Source: Halegenticoccus soli
GTDB lineage: Archaea; Halobacteriota; Halobacteria; Halobacteriales; Haloferacaceae
Assembly (NCBI RefSeq): GCF_002844195.1
Contig: NZ_PEND01000012.1
Coordinates: forward strand, 1-64,000
Direction: 5' to 3'
Length of the DNA stretch: 64,000 bases
How positions within the stretch are numbered: position 1 is the stretch's first letter; each line of letters opens with the position of its first letter. Below the pieces are notes generated by a model, which did not search any database, was not told the origin of the DNA, and was given only the letters and a program-made list of their open reading frames with translations. Position numbers and translations under genes: made by a program. Positions 43,960-53,545 of this stretch are shown piece by piece.

Positions 43960-45354
43960 CTACCGCTCCCGTCCGTCGGAAGGCGTCCGATCGAGGACGC
44001 GTTCCACCCGCCGTCTGGTCTCGACGGTCCGCTCGTCGCGGTACGCCCTGTGGGTTGTCTCGACGGACTTGTGCCGGAGGACGTCCTGTGCGAGTTCGGC
44101 GCTCCCCTCGGCGTAGAGCTGGTTCCCGAGCCCCCGGCGGGCGCCGTGCGGCTTGAGGTAGTCGCCGTCGATGTCGACCTCGGCCGCCTCGCAGAGCCGC
44201 CGCATGATCGCCCGGGCGCCGTTCGTCGAGACGCTGTTCGGGACGAGCCCGTGTTCCCTGATGAGTTCCCCGGGGTCGGCCGCGTCGAGCGCCGCCTCTA
44301 TCCGACGGTCGCTCCAACCCGCCTCGGCGAGCCCCTCTCGGACGCAGGCGTACAGGCTCGGGGCGTGCGCCGTCGGGAACACGGGCCAGTCCCCGCGCGG
44401 CGGATCGAGCGCCCGCCGGTACCGACGGAGCCGGTCGGCGGCGTCGCGCGGGAGCTGGGCCCACTCGAACTCCCGGGACTTGCCGAACACGCGGAGCAGG
44501 CCGCGGTCGAAGTCGACGTCGTCCCACCGGAGTCCGCGGCGGCGGTCGTCGCCGGGGTCGCGGAACACCTCGGCCCCGCGAACGCCGGTCAGCGCGAGGG
44601 TGTACACGAGCGCCCGGTCGCGGAACGCCAGGAGCCGGTCGGATCGATCGCCGTCGAGGCTCGCGGCCGCCCGCTCGTCGACGTGCGCGAGGATGGCCTC
44701 CCGATCCTCGACGCTCCAGAACTGCCGCGCCCTGGTCCCGTGCGTCTCCGGGAGCGCGTCCGTAACTCGCCGGGGCTTCGCCGGGTTGGCGTCGAGCCGC
44801 TCGTCCTGAACGCACCACTCGAAGAACGCGCGCACGACGGTGAAGTACGGCCCGTCCGCCGCGGCGGAGCTCGCCGACAGGGGATCGTCGTCGTCGTTCG
44901 CCCGCCGGCGGAGCCACTGCGCGTACCGCCGGCAGTCGAGGACCTCGACGTCGGCGAGCCGGTCGACGCCGCGCTCGCGTCGGAGCCAATCCCGAAACAG
45001 CGTGAGGACGTGTTCGGTGCTCCGGCGGTAGTTCCCGGAGTCGATGCTCTCGACCCGGGCCCGGATCGCCTCGTCAAGGTCGGAAGATGAGACGGCATCG
45101 CCGCCGTCGAGGTCAGAGGACGAGGCGGCACTGCCGTCGAGATCGGTGGGCGAGACGGCATTCTCGCCGTCGAGATCGGTGGACGGAACGTCGGCGTCGC
45201 CGTCCCGATTCGAACCGGAGGTCTCGGTCGGCGTAGCCGACGAGTTCCCTCGAACGTCGTCGAACCGCTCCGAGTTCCGGTCGGACCGAGAACCGCGGCG
45301 CGTCTGTCGGCGACCGCGGTCGGGTTCCTCCGAATCCTGCGTCGAATCGACCAT
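43960..45354 (-). CDS. Tyrosine recombinase / phage-type integrase
   Basis: A 464-residue protein. The N-terminal 95 residues are acidic low-complexity with a repeated Ser-Asp-Leu-Asp-Gly unit. Residues about 95-195 are a SAM-like core-binding domain. The catalytic part shows TGVRGAEVF (Arg), LKPHGARRGL (His-x-x-Arg) and RHKSVETTHRAYRDE (His and Tyr). XerC/D-like site-specific recombination is expected, for example of an integrated element or replicon dimers. It marks the boundary between the glycosylation genes and the replication region. Confidence 0.85.
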   Translation of the reverse strand: MVDSTQDSEEPDRGRRQTRRGSRSDRNSERFDDVRGNSSATPTETSGSNRDGDADVPSTDLDGENAVSPTDLDGSAASSSDLDGGDAVSSSDLDEAIRARVESIDSGNYRRSTEHVLTLFRDWLRRERGVDRLADVEVLDCRRYAQWLRRRANDDDDPLSASSAAADGPYFTVVRAFFEWCVQDERLDANPAKPRRVTDALPETHGTRARQFWSVEDREAILAHVDERAAASLDGDRSDRLLAFRDRALVYTLALTGVRGAEVFRDPGDDRRRGLRWDDVDFDRGLLRVFGKSREFEWAQLPRDAADRLRRYRRALDPPRGDWPVFPTAHAPSLYACVREGLAEAGWSDRRIEAALDAADPGELIREHGLVPNSVSTNGARAIMRRLCEAAEVDIDGDYLKPHGARRGLGNQLYAEGSAELAQDVLRHKSVETTHRAYRDERTVETRRRVERVLDRTPSDGRER

Positions 45355-45896
45355 TCGTGATCGACCGACGGCGGAACGTCACGTAAATCTACTGCATCTT
45401 TGTGACCTAATCGACAGTGGATCGGGCGCGGGGAGAACCCTCAAAACCGCGTGACTGGCCTCCGGTGCGCCTTGATAAAGTACATGACGATATACAGATA
45501 CCGATGCGGGCGAAGACGAGCACGCGCTCGCTTCTGTATCGCCGTGAGACAGCGCCGTTCGCCGCGCGACGGGCGCGACGCCAGCGAGTTCCGCGAATCC
45601 GGTAGGCGTCCGACGCTGCCGTGCGGCGAAGCGCGGTGAGCGCGTTTCCCCTCAAGCTGGCGTTAGACGTGCAGTCGCCGTTGAATGACCCGCGACGGAA
45701 ACTCTCACGATGACGGAACCGATCGAGGAGAGGGCCCGAACGCCCGTCGGCCGGCGTCTACCCGCGGAAAAACGGGATTACTCCGGACATCTACCTTGCT
45801 CTTTTACATTTTATATTACCCATTTGAGAAGGTATTAAACCGGGCTCGTGTACGCGCCGCTTAAATAAACGTCCGCGTCCGCTCGCTCCGATCGCA
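45355..45896. other. 540-bp intergenic region ending in a strong promoter
   Basis: About 45800-45875 is AT-rich. CTTAAATAAAC (about 45862-45872) is a TATA box about 27-30 bases before ATG 45897, so the downstream mRNA is probably leaderless. No gene seen in the remainder. Confidence 0.5.
45862..45872 (+). promoter_or_regulatory. TATA box for the 45897 gene
   Basis: CTTAAATAAAC is centred close to -30 from ATG 45897. Confidence 0.6.
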
Positions 45897-46664
45897 ATGC
45901 CGGCACAGCAAGCATCCGGGCTCGCGTTGCAGACGGGCCTTCAGGCGGTGCCGCAGTACCTACAGAACACGGTTTCGAACGTCGTCGCGTTCCTGCCGCG
46001 GCTGCTCGGCGCGCTCGTCATCCTCCTCATCGGGTGGATCATCGGGCGCGTCCTCGGCGGGGTCGTCCGAAGCCTGGTCGACCGATCCGAGATCGACAGG
46101 CGGTTGCAGAGCACGCCGATCGGTCGCGTCCTCGGGGGGACCGAACAGGCGGTCTCGGGCGCGTTCGGCAAGCTGACGGCGTACTACATCTACCTGCTGG
46201 CGATCCTCGCGGCCACGAACGCGCTCGCGATCCCGGTGCTCTCGCAGTGGGTCCAGCGGGCGGTCGCGTACGCCCCGGCGTTCATCGCCGGCGTGGTCGT
46301 CATCCTCCTCGGCTTCGTCCTGGCCGACTTCGTCGCCGACGTGGTCAGGCGAACCGACGCGGTCACGGGCTCGCGGATGACCGACATCTTCGCCGACGGG
46401 ATCCGGTTCTTCCTGTACTTCACGGTGCTCGTGATCGGCCTCGACACCATGGGCGTCGACGTCCAGATCCTGTACCTGTTCGCGCGCGCGCTGGCGTTCG
46501 GGCTGGCGATCGGCCTCGCGCTCGCGGTCGGCATCGCCTTCGGGCTCGGCGGCCGCGACTACGTCTCGCAGAACGTGGACCGCTGGGCGGGCCGCGCCCA
46601 ATCCGCCGCGAGTCAAGGTCAGACCGGCGGCGGGGCGCGAACGGACGGCGGCGACGACGCCTGA
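45897..46664 (+). CDS. Small-conductance channel-like TM-helix protein
   Basis: A 255-residue protein with four or five membrane helices: LPRLLGALVILLIGWIIGRVL, YYIYLLAILAATNALAIPV, YAPAFIAGVVVILLGFVLADFVADVV and a Gly/Ala-rich last helix (LAIGLALAVGIAFGLGGRDY). The pattern fits the conserved TM-helix repeat of MscS-associated proteins (PF05552 type), lacking the MscS beta domain. It could sense membrane tension or be an accessory subunit. Confidence 0.75.
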   Translation: MPAQQASGLALQTGLQAVPQYLQNTVSNVVAFLPRLLGALVILLIGWIIGRVLGGVVRSLVDRSEIDRRLQSTPIGRVLGGTEQAVSGAFGKLTAYYIYLLAILAATNALAIPVLSQWVQRAVAYAPAFIAGVVVILLGFVLADFVADVVRRTDAVTGSRMTDIFADGIRFFLYFTVLVIGLDTMGVDVQILYLFARALAFGLAIGLALAVGIAFGLGGRDYVSQNVDRWAGRAQSAASQGQTGGGARTDGGDDA

Positions 46665-46899
46665 TCGACCGAGGCGGCTCGCGCGTTTCTTTTCACCGTC
46701 ACAATCGGCCGTCCGTGACATCGGGATGCGGATGGGGAGTACCCGCGTCGCCCGCCGGCGGTGAAGACGACCCCCTGCGCCCGAGTGAATCGATGACGCC
46801 GAGGTAGGGGTACCAGGTCCGCAGTCGGAGAATCTTGGGCTCGACGGCCGAAAGAAAGGAAACGCGTCCACCCGAACTGCGCCCATCCGAGGTCGTAAA

Positions 46900-49494
46900 A
46901 TGGACGAGGAGCCAACGGATTCGCCCTCCGAACCGAGACGGAGAGGACGGCACGGTCGACGAGCGTTCCTGAAAAAAGCAGTCGCGACGAGCGCCGGCGC
47001 GTCGACGACCGCCGGGTGCGCCGCGGTTCCCGACGAACTGCTCCCGCGAAAGCGGGACCGGGAGTCGCGCCTGACGCCGGTCGCGAAGCTGCCGGACGAC
47101 GTGACCCGTCCCTGGATCGGGCCGCAGTTCTGGAGCAACCGCCTCCAGGACTGGCGACTGCACGCGGGGAGGATCGAGTGTCTCCGCGGCGGAGCGAGCT
47201 ACGAGGTCCGGACGGTGAGCGTGCTGACCCGGGAAATCGTTCCCGGGCGGCTCCGAGGGCACCTCCGCGTCACGACCGGCCTCGCGGGTCACCCCGAGCG
47301 AGACGGATTCTGCGGCTTCCTCATCGGCGTCGGGGATCGGGATCTGGATTACCGCGCCGCGGCGCTGGCGCAGCGCGGATCCGGAGAGGGAGGTGGATTT
47401 CTGTGCGCGTTCGAACGCGACGGCCGACTCCGGTTCCGCGAACACACGAACGAGGTCGAGCCCCTCGAATTCGGAGACCTTCCGGCGGAGGCGCGCTACC
47501 CCGACGGCGAACCGACCCGACCGGCCGCGGATGATCGCGTCCGTCTCGATCTCGAGGTCCTCCCGCGGGGGGACGACCGGTTCGACGTCCGACTGACGGC
47601 CCGAGACGCGGCGAACGGGGAGCACCTCGGGACGGCGATCCGACGCGACGTCGCGGAGGCGGCGGTGACGGGCGGGATCGCTCTCGTCTCCTCGCCGCCG
47701 GCTGAGCGGCCGGGGGCGCGGTGGTGGTTCCGGAATTTCCGGACCGGCGGCGGGAAGGTCGCCGAATACCCGAAGCGAACCTTCGGGCCCATCGCCGGCG
47801 CGCTGTACACGGTGAACGAGAACGTACTCAGGCTCTCGGCGCAGCTCGCGCCGATCGCCGACGACGAGGTACGGCGCCTCCGCCTCGACTATCGTCCGGC
47901 CGGAACCGCCGACTCGTGGAGGAGGGGTCCGACGGACGAGGTTCGGCCGGGCTACGCCGCGTTGTTCCGCCTCGACGACTGGGATCCGACCCGAGCCTGG
48001 GAGTATCGCGTCGTCTATCGGTCCAGAACCGGGGCGTCCGATACGTACCGCGGCCGGATACGCGAGGATCCCGGAGCTGGGGGTGGGAAGAGCCCGGGGA
48101 GCGGGGGCGTGGCGGATTCGGGGAGCGGAGGCGTGGCGGATTCGGGGATCGGGGACGATTCGAGGAACGAGGGTGAGAGCAATTCGAGGAACGGGGGCGA
48201 GAACGATCCGAGAAACGGAGTCGAGGACTTCAAAATCGGGCTGTTTAGCTGCACCGCGCCGACGGCTCGGGGGCTCGAAGCCGGCGGCGTCGACCCGAAA
48301 ACCTCGGAGGACGCGCGGTTGGGGCGGTACACGCGGGACAACCTCTACTTCCCCTATCCGGATCTCGTGCGGAACGCCCGGCGGCAAGATCCGGATTTCC
48401 TCGTCTTCGCCGGCGATCAACTGTACCAGAACAACCCGACGCGGGTCGAGGGCCGCGAGAACCCGACCCTCGATTACCTGTACAAGTGGTATCTCTGGGT
48501 GTGGGCGTTCCGATCGCTGACCCGAACTCGGCCGACCGCGATCCTCGTCGACGACCACGACGTCTACCAGCAGAACCTGTGGGGCGAAAAAGGAAAGAGC
48601 GCGGCGCGAAACGTCTCCCGCGAGGGCGGCTACGTCGGAACCACCGACTTCGTCAACCTGGTTCAACGGACGCAGTGCAGCCACAATCCCGACCCGTACG
48701 ATCCGACGCCGGTCAAACGCGGAATCGACGTCTACTACGCGTCGTTTCGCTACGGAGGCGTCGATTTCGCCCTCCTCGAGGATCGGAAGTTCAAATCGGA
48801 TCCCCCGAGCGGCGACGGAGAGCGCGACGCGGACGAGTCGGAGCGATTGCTCGGCAGCAGACAGAAGCGGTTCCTCCGCGAGTGGATCGAGGACCTCGAC
48901 GAAGACGCCGTGCCGATCTGCCTCAGCCAGAGCCTCTACGCGTGCGTCGAAACCGCGCCGGACGGGTCGCCCGCGACGGACCTCGACTCCAACGGGTACC
49001 CGCCCGAGGGCCGCGACGACGCGGTCCGACTCTTCCGGGAAGCCGGCGCTCTCGTGCTCTCGGGCGATCGCCACCTGGCGACGCTGGTTCGACACGGAAT
49101 CGACGGACACGCCGACGGCGCCTTCGAGTTCAGCGGTCCCGCGAGCGCCTCACTGTACCAGCGCTGGTTCAACCCCCGGCCGCAGTCGGACGATCCGAGC
49201 GATCCGACCCTCGGCGAGTTCGTCGACACGTTCGGGAACAGAGTGCGGGTACACGCGGCGGCGAATCCGAGGCTCACGTTCGAAGCGTACCGACGGCGAA
49301 GGGAACGCGGACAGGCGATCGGCAACCGGGAGCTGAAACGGGAGGGGTACGGGCTCGTCCGGATCGATCGCGAAAACGAGCAGTGTCTGATCGAGTGTTG
49401 GCCCTGGAACGGAGATCCGACCGACGCTGCCGAGCAGTTTCCCGGATGGCCCTTCGAACTCCCGTTCGAGGAGTTCGGGAGCGGATCGGGGTGA
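46900..49494 (+). CDS. PhoD-like phosphatase, Tat lipoprotein
   Basis: An 864-residue protein. Tat signal with R20-R21 followed by AFLKK and a possible lipobox Cys40. Residues about 60-290 are a lectin-like beta-sandwich. A Gly/Ser/Asn-rich linker with a SGGVADSG repeat lies near residues 395-445. The catalytic domain shows LVFAGDQLYQNN, ILVDDHDVYQQNLWGE and VLSGDRHLATLV, the metal and phosphate ligands of PhoD phosphodiesterases. Secreted phosphate scavenging from phosphodiesters or glycan phosphates is likely. Longer than typical PhoD (about 500-550 residues) because of the beta-sandwich and linker. Confidence 0.8.
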   Translation: MDEEPTDSPSEPRRRGRHGRRAFLKKAVATSAGASTTAGCAAVPDELLPRKRDRESRLTPVAKLPDDVTRPWIGPQFWSNRLQDWRLHAGRIECLRGGASYEVRTVSVLTREIVPGRLRGHLRVTTGLAGHPERDGFCGFLIGVGDRDLDYRAAALAQRGSGEGGGFLCAFERDGRLRFREHTNEVEPLEFGDLPAEARYPDGEPTRPAADDRVRLDLEVLPRGDDRFDVRLTARDAANGEHLGTAIRRDVAEAAVTGGIALVSSPPAERPGARWWFRNFRTGGGKVAEYPKRTFGPIAGALYTVNENVLRLSAQLAPIADDEVRRLRLDYRPAGTADSWRRGPTDEVRPGYAALFRLDDWDPTRAWEYRVVYRSRTGASDTYRGRIREDPGAGGGKSPGSGGVADSGSGGVADSGIGDDSRNEGESNSRNGGENDPRNGVEDFKIGLFSCTAPTARGLEAGGVDPKTSEDARLGRYTRDNLYFPYPDLVRNARRQDPDFLVFAGDQLYQNNPTRVEGRENPTLDYLYKWYLWVWAFRSLTRTRPTAILVDDHDVYQQNLWGEKGKSAARNVSREGGYVGTTDFVNLVQRTQCSHNPDPYDPTPVKRGIDVYYASFRYGGVDFALLEDRKFKSDPPSGDGERDADESERLLGSRQKRFLREWIEDLDEDAVPICLSQSLYACVETAPDGSPATDLDSNGYPPEGRDDAVRLFREAGALVLSGDRHLATLVRHGIDGHADGAFEFSGPASASLYQRWFNPRPQSDDPSDPTLGEFVDTFGNRVRVHAAANPRLTFEAYRRRRERGQAIGNRELKREGYGLVRIDRENEQCLIECWPWNGDPTDAAEQFPGWPFELPFEEFGSGSG

Positions 49495-49540
49495 GTCGGC
49501 TCTCGCGGACAAGGCGGTTACGGCTGTTCACCCACCCGGT

Positions 49541-49942
49541 TCACGCGCTGGGCTGTCCAGTTCGGGCGCGCGCGCTGCGGCCCTTGAGAGCGCTCCCGAC
49601 GGCACCGCCGACGGCGCCCGGGATGGCGTACACGACGATGAACAGGAGTCCGAGTCCCAGGAGTCCGAGGCCGAGCAGCCCAGCGACGAGCGTCCCGATG
49701 ACGACCAGCACCGCGAGGGCCAGGACGCTCCCGATCGTGGTCGCGAGCGCCCCGTGCAGCGCGCCGCGCCCGAGGGAACCTCCGGCGATGTACCCGGCGA
49801 TGAGGCCGCCGAGCAGGCCGGTCAATCCCCACCCGATCGTCGGCAGCGTCGCGTCGGTGTACGGGACCGCAGCCCCGCTTAGCAGTCCGATGACGACAGT
49901 TCCGATGAGGCCGTAGATAACGGCTCGCCAGCTGATATTCAT
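49541..49942 (-). CDS. DUF5518 membrane protein
   Basis: A 133-residue protein with four helices rich in Gly: WRAVIYGLIGTVVIGLLSGAAVP, TGLLGGLIAGYIAGG, GALHGALATTIGSVLALAVLVV, LLFIVVYAIPGAVGGAVGSAL. It matches small haloarchaeal DUF5518 proteins of unknown role. It stands alone and is convergent with the PhoD gene. Confidence 0.75.
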   Translation of the reverse strand: MNISWRAVIYGLIGTVVIGLLSGAAVPYTDATLPTIGWGLTGLLGGLIAGYIAGGSLGRGALHGALATTIGSVLALAVLVVIGTLVAGLLGLGLLGLGLLFIVVYAIPGAVGGAVGSALKGRSARARTGQPSA

Positions 49943-50130
49943 TCGAATTTACACCTCGAAAACTAAGTCGCGTTCCGAGGAGATATACGTATCCCAGCGG
50001 AGATAGAACTTCTCTCGAGCGGCCGGTGCAGGAGCGCTGACGGGGCGTTTTCTGGCGTCCCCACAGTGACACACGGATTACACGTCGGGGTTGGCACTCC
50101 GTATCGCAGTCGCGACCGGAGACTCGCGGC

Positions 50131-52029
50131 GTGAAACGCGCGAAAACCTCTTTTTTCCTGCGTCTCCCAGAACTCTCCGTGGACGTCCCCGCTCCATTCG
50201 TTCTCTGGCAGGCGACGTCGGAGCTCCCCCCGATCACGCCGGAGATCGTCGTCGTCTTCGCCGTCGCGGCTGTCGCCCTGCTTCTGTTTGTCACCGAATG
50301 GTTTCCGCCGGACGTCACCGCGATAATCGTCATGTTCGTCCTCATCGTCCTCGGCCCGTGGACGCAGATATCGACCGAGGAGGGAATCTCGGGTTTTTCG
50401 AACGACGCGACGATCACGGTTCTGGCGATGCTGATCCTCAGCTCGGGGATTACACGAACCGGGGCCGTGCAACGGCTCGGCGAGCGGCTGTCCGCGTTCG
50501 CCGGCGCGGACGAGCGCAGACAGCTCCTCGCGACGCTGGCGGTCGCGGGCGTCCCCTCCGGGTTCATCAACAACACCCCGATCGTGACGATGCTCATGCC
50601 GGTCATCTCGGACCTGGCAGAGCAGGGTAACACGTCCCCTTCGAAGCTCCTCATCCCGCTGTCGTACGCTTCGATGGTCGGCGGGATGCTCACGCTCGTC
50701 GGAACGTCCACGAATCTCGTCGCGAGCCAGGTGTCGGCGCGGCTGCTCGGGCATCCGTTTTCGATGTTCGAGTTCACGCAGCTCGGCGTCCTCGTCTTCG
50801 TCACCGGAACCCTCTACCTCGTCGCCGTCGGGACGCGGCTGATTCCGGAGCGCGTCAAGCCGAACGAGGACTTCGTCGAGGAGTACGAACTGGAGGGGTA
50901 TCTGACCGAAGTCGTCGTCGATGCCGACTCGCCCATGATCGGACGGACGATCGAGGAGGCGATCGGGGAGTCGCCGTTCGACTTCGACGTCCTGCGGTTG
51001 ATCCGAGACGGCGACACGGTCGTCGAGCCCGGATCGAAGCTGGAGATCCGGGCCGGCGATCTACTCGTCGTTCGCGTCGGACTCGACACCCTCCGACGGC
51101 TCATCGTCACCGAAGGGCTGTCGGTCGCCCCCGCGGCGACGGTGACCGAGGAGGAGCTGAGCCGGGACGGAGAGGAGCGGACCATCGCGGAACTCGTCGT
51201 TCCGTCGTGGTCCGCACTCGTCGATCAAACGCTGTCGACCGCCGCGTTCCACGATCGCTACGACGCGACCGTCCTCGCGCTGCGTCGCGGCGGGGACATC
51301 CTCCGCGAGCGGATGGAGCGGACGCCGCTCGAGAGCGGGGACACGCTCTTAGTCCAGGCGACGTCGGACACGCTCAACCGCCTCGCGACGAACCGTGATT
51401 TCATCGTCGTCCAGGAGGTGTCCGATCCGGACTACCGGACCTCCAAAGCGCCGCTCGCGGTCGCGATCGTCCTCGCGGTCGTCGCGGTCGCGGCGATCGG
51501 CGCGACGGACATCCTCGTCGCGGCGCTCGGCGGCGTCGTGGCGATGATCCTCGTCGGGATCACGAAACCGCACGAGATCTACGACGCCGTCGAGTGGAAC
51601 GTCATCTTTCTGATCGCGGGGCTGATCCCGCTCGGAATCGCGTTCGAGCAAACCGGGGCCGCGGCGCTCCTCGGCGCAGTCGTCGCAATGAGCGCCGATT
51701 TCCTCCCCGCGATCGGCGTGCTGTGGGTGTTCTACGTCATGACGACGCTCGTGACGGCGCTCGTCAGCAACAGCGCGAGCGTCATCCTCATGCTCCCGAT
51801 CGCGATCGAGACGGCCAACCGCGTCGGATCCGAGCCGTTCTCGTTCGTGCTCGCCGTCACCTTCGCCGCGAGCGCCGACTTCATGACCCCGATCGGCTAC
51901 CAGACGAATCTACTCGTCTACGGCCCCGGCGGGTACAAGTTCACGGACTACTTCCGCATCGGCGCGCCGCTTCAGGTGATCCTCTCCGTCGTGACGGTGC
52001 TCGGAATCGCGTTCTTCTGGGGCGTTTGA
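50131..52029 (+). CDS. DASS/SLC13-type transporter with TrkA-C domains
   Basis: A 632-residue permease. About five N-terminal helices, then two RCK-C/TrkA-C domains (residues about 240-425: VVVDADSPMIGRTIEEA... GDLLVVRVG and DRYDATVLALRRGGDIL... GDTLLVQ), then more helices. SGFINNTPIVTMLMPVI and SNSASVILMLPIAIETA are the duplicated substrate/sodium hairpin motifs of the DASS family (dicarboxylate, sulfate or phosphate). Start GTG 50131; an ATG further in is possible. Next to a phosphatase, phosphate or sulfate uptake is plausible. Confidence 0.85.
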   Translation: MKRAKTSFFLRLPELSVDVPAPFVLWQATSELPPITPEIVVVFAVAAVALLLFVTEWFPPDVTAIIVMFVLIVLGPWTQISTEEGISGFSNDATITVLAMLILSSGITRTGAVQRLGERLSAFAGADERRQLLATLAVAGVPSGFINNTPIVTMLMPVISDLAEQGNTSPSKLLIPLSYASMVGGMLTLVGTSTNLVASQVSARLLGHPFSMFEFTQLGVLVFVTGTLYLVAVGTRLIPERVKPNEDFVEEYELEGYLTEVVVDADSPMIGRTIEEAIGESPFDFDVLRLIRDGDTVVEPGSKLEIRAGDLLVVRVGLDTLRRLIVTEGLSVAPAATVTEEELSRDGEERTIAELVVPSWSALVDQTLSTAAFHDRYDATVLALRRGGDILRERMERTPLESGDTLLVQATSDTLNRLATNRDFIVVQEVSDPDYRTSKAPLAVAIVLAVVAVAAIGATDILVAALGGVVAMILVGITKPHEIYDAVEWNVIFLIAGLIPLGIAFEQTGAAALLGAVVAMSADFLPAIGVLWVFYVMTTLVTALVSNSASVILMLPIAIETANRVGSEPFSFVLAVTFAASADFMTPIGYQTNLLVYGPGGYKFTDYFRIGAPLQVILSVVTVLGIAFFWGV

Positions 52030-52068
52030 GGGTATCTCGTAGCGTTTGACAAATCCGAGAACACGCAC

Positions 52069-52500
52069 CTACGCGCGATACGGATCCGTCGCGGTGTCGA
52101 GCCGGTAGAGATCGTCAACCGCGTCGAAATCGTCGTCGAAGGCGTATAGGTACGCGATTCCTTCGTCCTGCGCGTGTGCGACCAGAGCCGCGTCGACGAA
52201 CGAGAGCCCCGGGTACGCGCGGAACACGGACTTCGCGCGCGCGAACGACTCCGCGGTGAGGCGACCGGGGTGGAACCGGGAGTTCTCCTCGATCCGACGG
52301 AGGAAGTCGACCGCCGAGTCGTGAGACGCCTTTCGCACGAGCCCGTTGAGGGTCTCCGCGAGGACGTAGTCGAGGACGATCGCTTCGGGGAGATCGCCGC
52401 CGTCGACGCCTTTCAGAATCGGAAGAGCGGATTCGTGGTGCGCGTCTCGCGGGTACACGGCGGCAAAGAGGACGGTCGTGTCGACGAGCGCCCGTCGCAT
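52069..52500 (-). CDS. vapC: PIN-domain toxin (VapC)
   Basis: A 143-residue PIN nuclease. The acidic residues appear in LVDTTVLFAAVY (Asp7), VLAETLNG (Glu), LSFVDAALVAHAQ (Asp) and YAFDDDFDAV. VapC toxins cut RNA, often initiator tRNA or rRNA. It lies 31 bases downstream of the AbrB-type antitoxin gene on the same strand. Confidence 0.85.
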   Translation of the reverse strand: MRRALVDTTVLFAAVYPRDAHHESALPILKGVDGGDLPEAIVLDYVLAETLNGLVRKASHDSAVDFLRRIEENSRFHPGRLTAESFARAKSVFRAYPGLSFVDAALVAHAQDEGIAYLYAFDDDFDAVDDLYRLDTATDPYRA

Positions 52501-52531
52501 CGCTACTTCAAACCCCGGGTGCGTCGCATCG

Positions 52532-52783
52532 TTACTCCAGTCCCCAGGTGTCGTGGTCGGCCGCGACGTCGGTCGGTTCGCCGTCGACGTCGTATCCGGA
52601 AAAATCAGCGAACGTTCCGGTCCGGCGGTGGATCACCTCGACGCGCAGGGTCCCGTTGTCTTCGAGAACCCACCGGAGCTGATCGCCGTCCTCGATGTCG
52701 AGTGCGCGCCGGATGTGGGCCGGGATGTTCGCCTGGTTTCCCGACACCTTGCTTTCGGCGTCGACCGGATTGCTGCTCATCAC
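52532..52783 (-). CDS. vapB: AbrB/SpoVT-type antitoxin (VapB)
   Basis: An 83-residue protein. SKVSGNQANIPAHIRRALDIEDGDQLRW is the swapped-hairpin AbrB DNA-binding fold. The acidic C-terminus would occupy the toxin active site. The start may be ATG 52783 or the adjacent ATG 52780. It probably autorepresses the operon. Confidence 0.8.
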   Translation of the reverse strand: MMSSNPVDAESKVSGNQANIPAHIRRALDIEDGDQLRWVLEDNGTLRVEVIHRRTGTFADFSGYDVDGEPTDVAADHDTWGLE

Positions 52784-52910
52784 CTCCGCGTTGGGGAGTC
52801 GGACGTATAAATGTAGTGTGCGACCACACTAATTCGGCTAGCGGATCGAACGGCGTACGGGCTGTGACCACGTTTCCCGGCACGACCGTCCAGCGAATTA
52901 CGATTCGTAC

Positions 52911-53034
52911 GGCCTTGTTGAAACCCTTCGTCGCAGACATTCGCGAGAGGCTCTCTCTTGCCCGCTCACAACCACAGCTGCAGAACCTGTCGTTATACGA
53001 AACCGCAGGACGTGAAGAGGGTTTCAACAGAGCC
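52911..53034. mobile_element. 124-bp miniature inverted-repeat element (IS6-like ends)
   Basis: The left end GGCCTTGTTGAAACCCT and the inverse of the right end GGCTCTGTTGAAACCCT match at 15 of 17 bases. Flanks are an exact 8-bp direct repeat ATTCGTAC (52903-52910 and 53035-53042). The 8-bp duplication and GGC-TGTTG ends are typical of IS6-family insertion sequences. No transposase fits in 124 bp, so it needs an enzyme supplied elsewhere. Confidence 0.7.
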
Positions 53035-53042
53035 ATTCGTAC

Positions 53043-53545
53043 GGATTTATGCGCCCGGTAGGCCGGTTTCGCGCGGCATTCCGGCGATCTCCGTCGTGTG
53101 GCGATTTCAGAATTCAGACTGGTCGATCGGGCGAAATCTCATTTCGGATAGCCCGGTTCGTTTGGAGAGTTATGATGGATTTGAGAGCACGGATAGGTTT
53201 GATAGTTCGTTCGTTTTTGACATCCAGGTGGAAGTTCGTGGGGGGTTTTGTGGAGGTTCGTGGAACGGGGCGAACCATGCTTATGACCGCGCTTGGCAAC
53301 GTAAGAGATGCTGAACGAAAGTGGGGTCCGGTAGTTTTCGAACTCGGGCGTCCTGACGGATAACGTAGATTGGAGGGACCGGATTTAGGGAGATCGGATA
53401 GTTTGTACGTGCGAAGTGGGTTTGAGAGATTGGCCGGGAAAGCTGGTAAAAGAGTCCGAAAGTAGGATGAGCGGGCGTTTTTGAGCGACAGACGAACAAC
53501 CTCGTTCGGACGGACAACAGAACCTTCGATGAACGATAGGACGGG
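53043..53545. other. AT-richer non-coding stretch before parA
   Basis: It contains repeated short words such as GATAG, TTTGAGAG and TTCGTTCG but no convincing gene. Together with the array at 53546 it may form a partition site. Confidence 0.4.

Noticed and set aside
45407-45655. Overlapping small ORFs after the integrase gene
   Set aside because: Short, on both strands, basic low-complexity translations without a promoter at the right place.
46699-49110. 803-residue minus-strand open frame
   Set aside because: Antisense of the PhoD-like gene; no recognisable motif.
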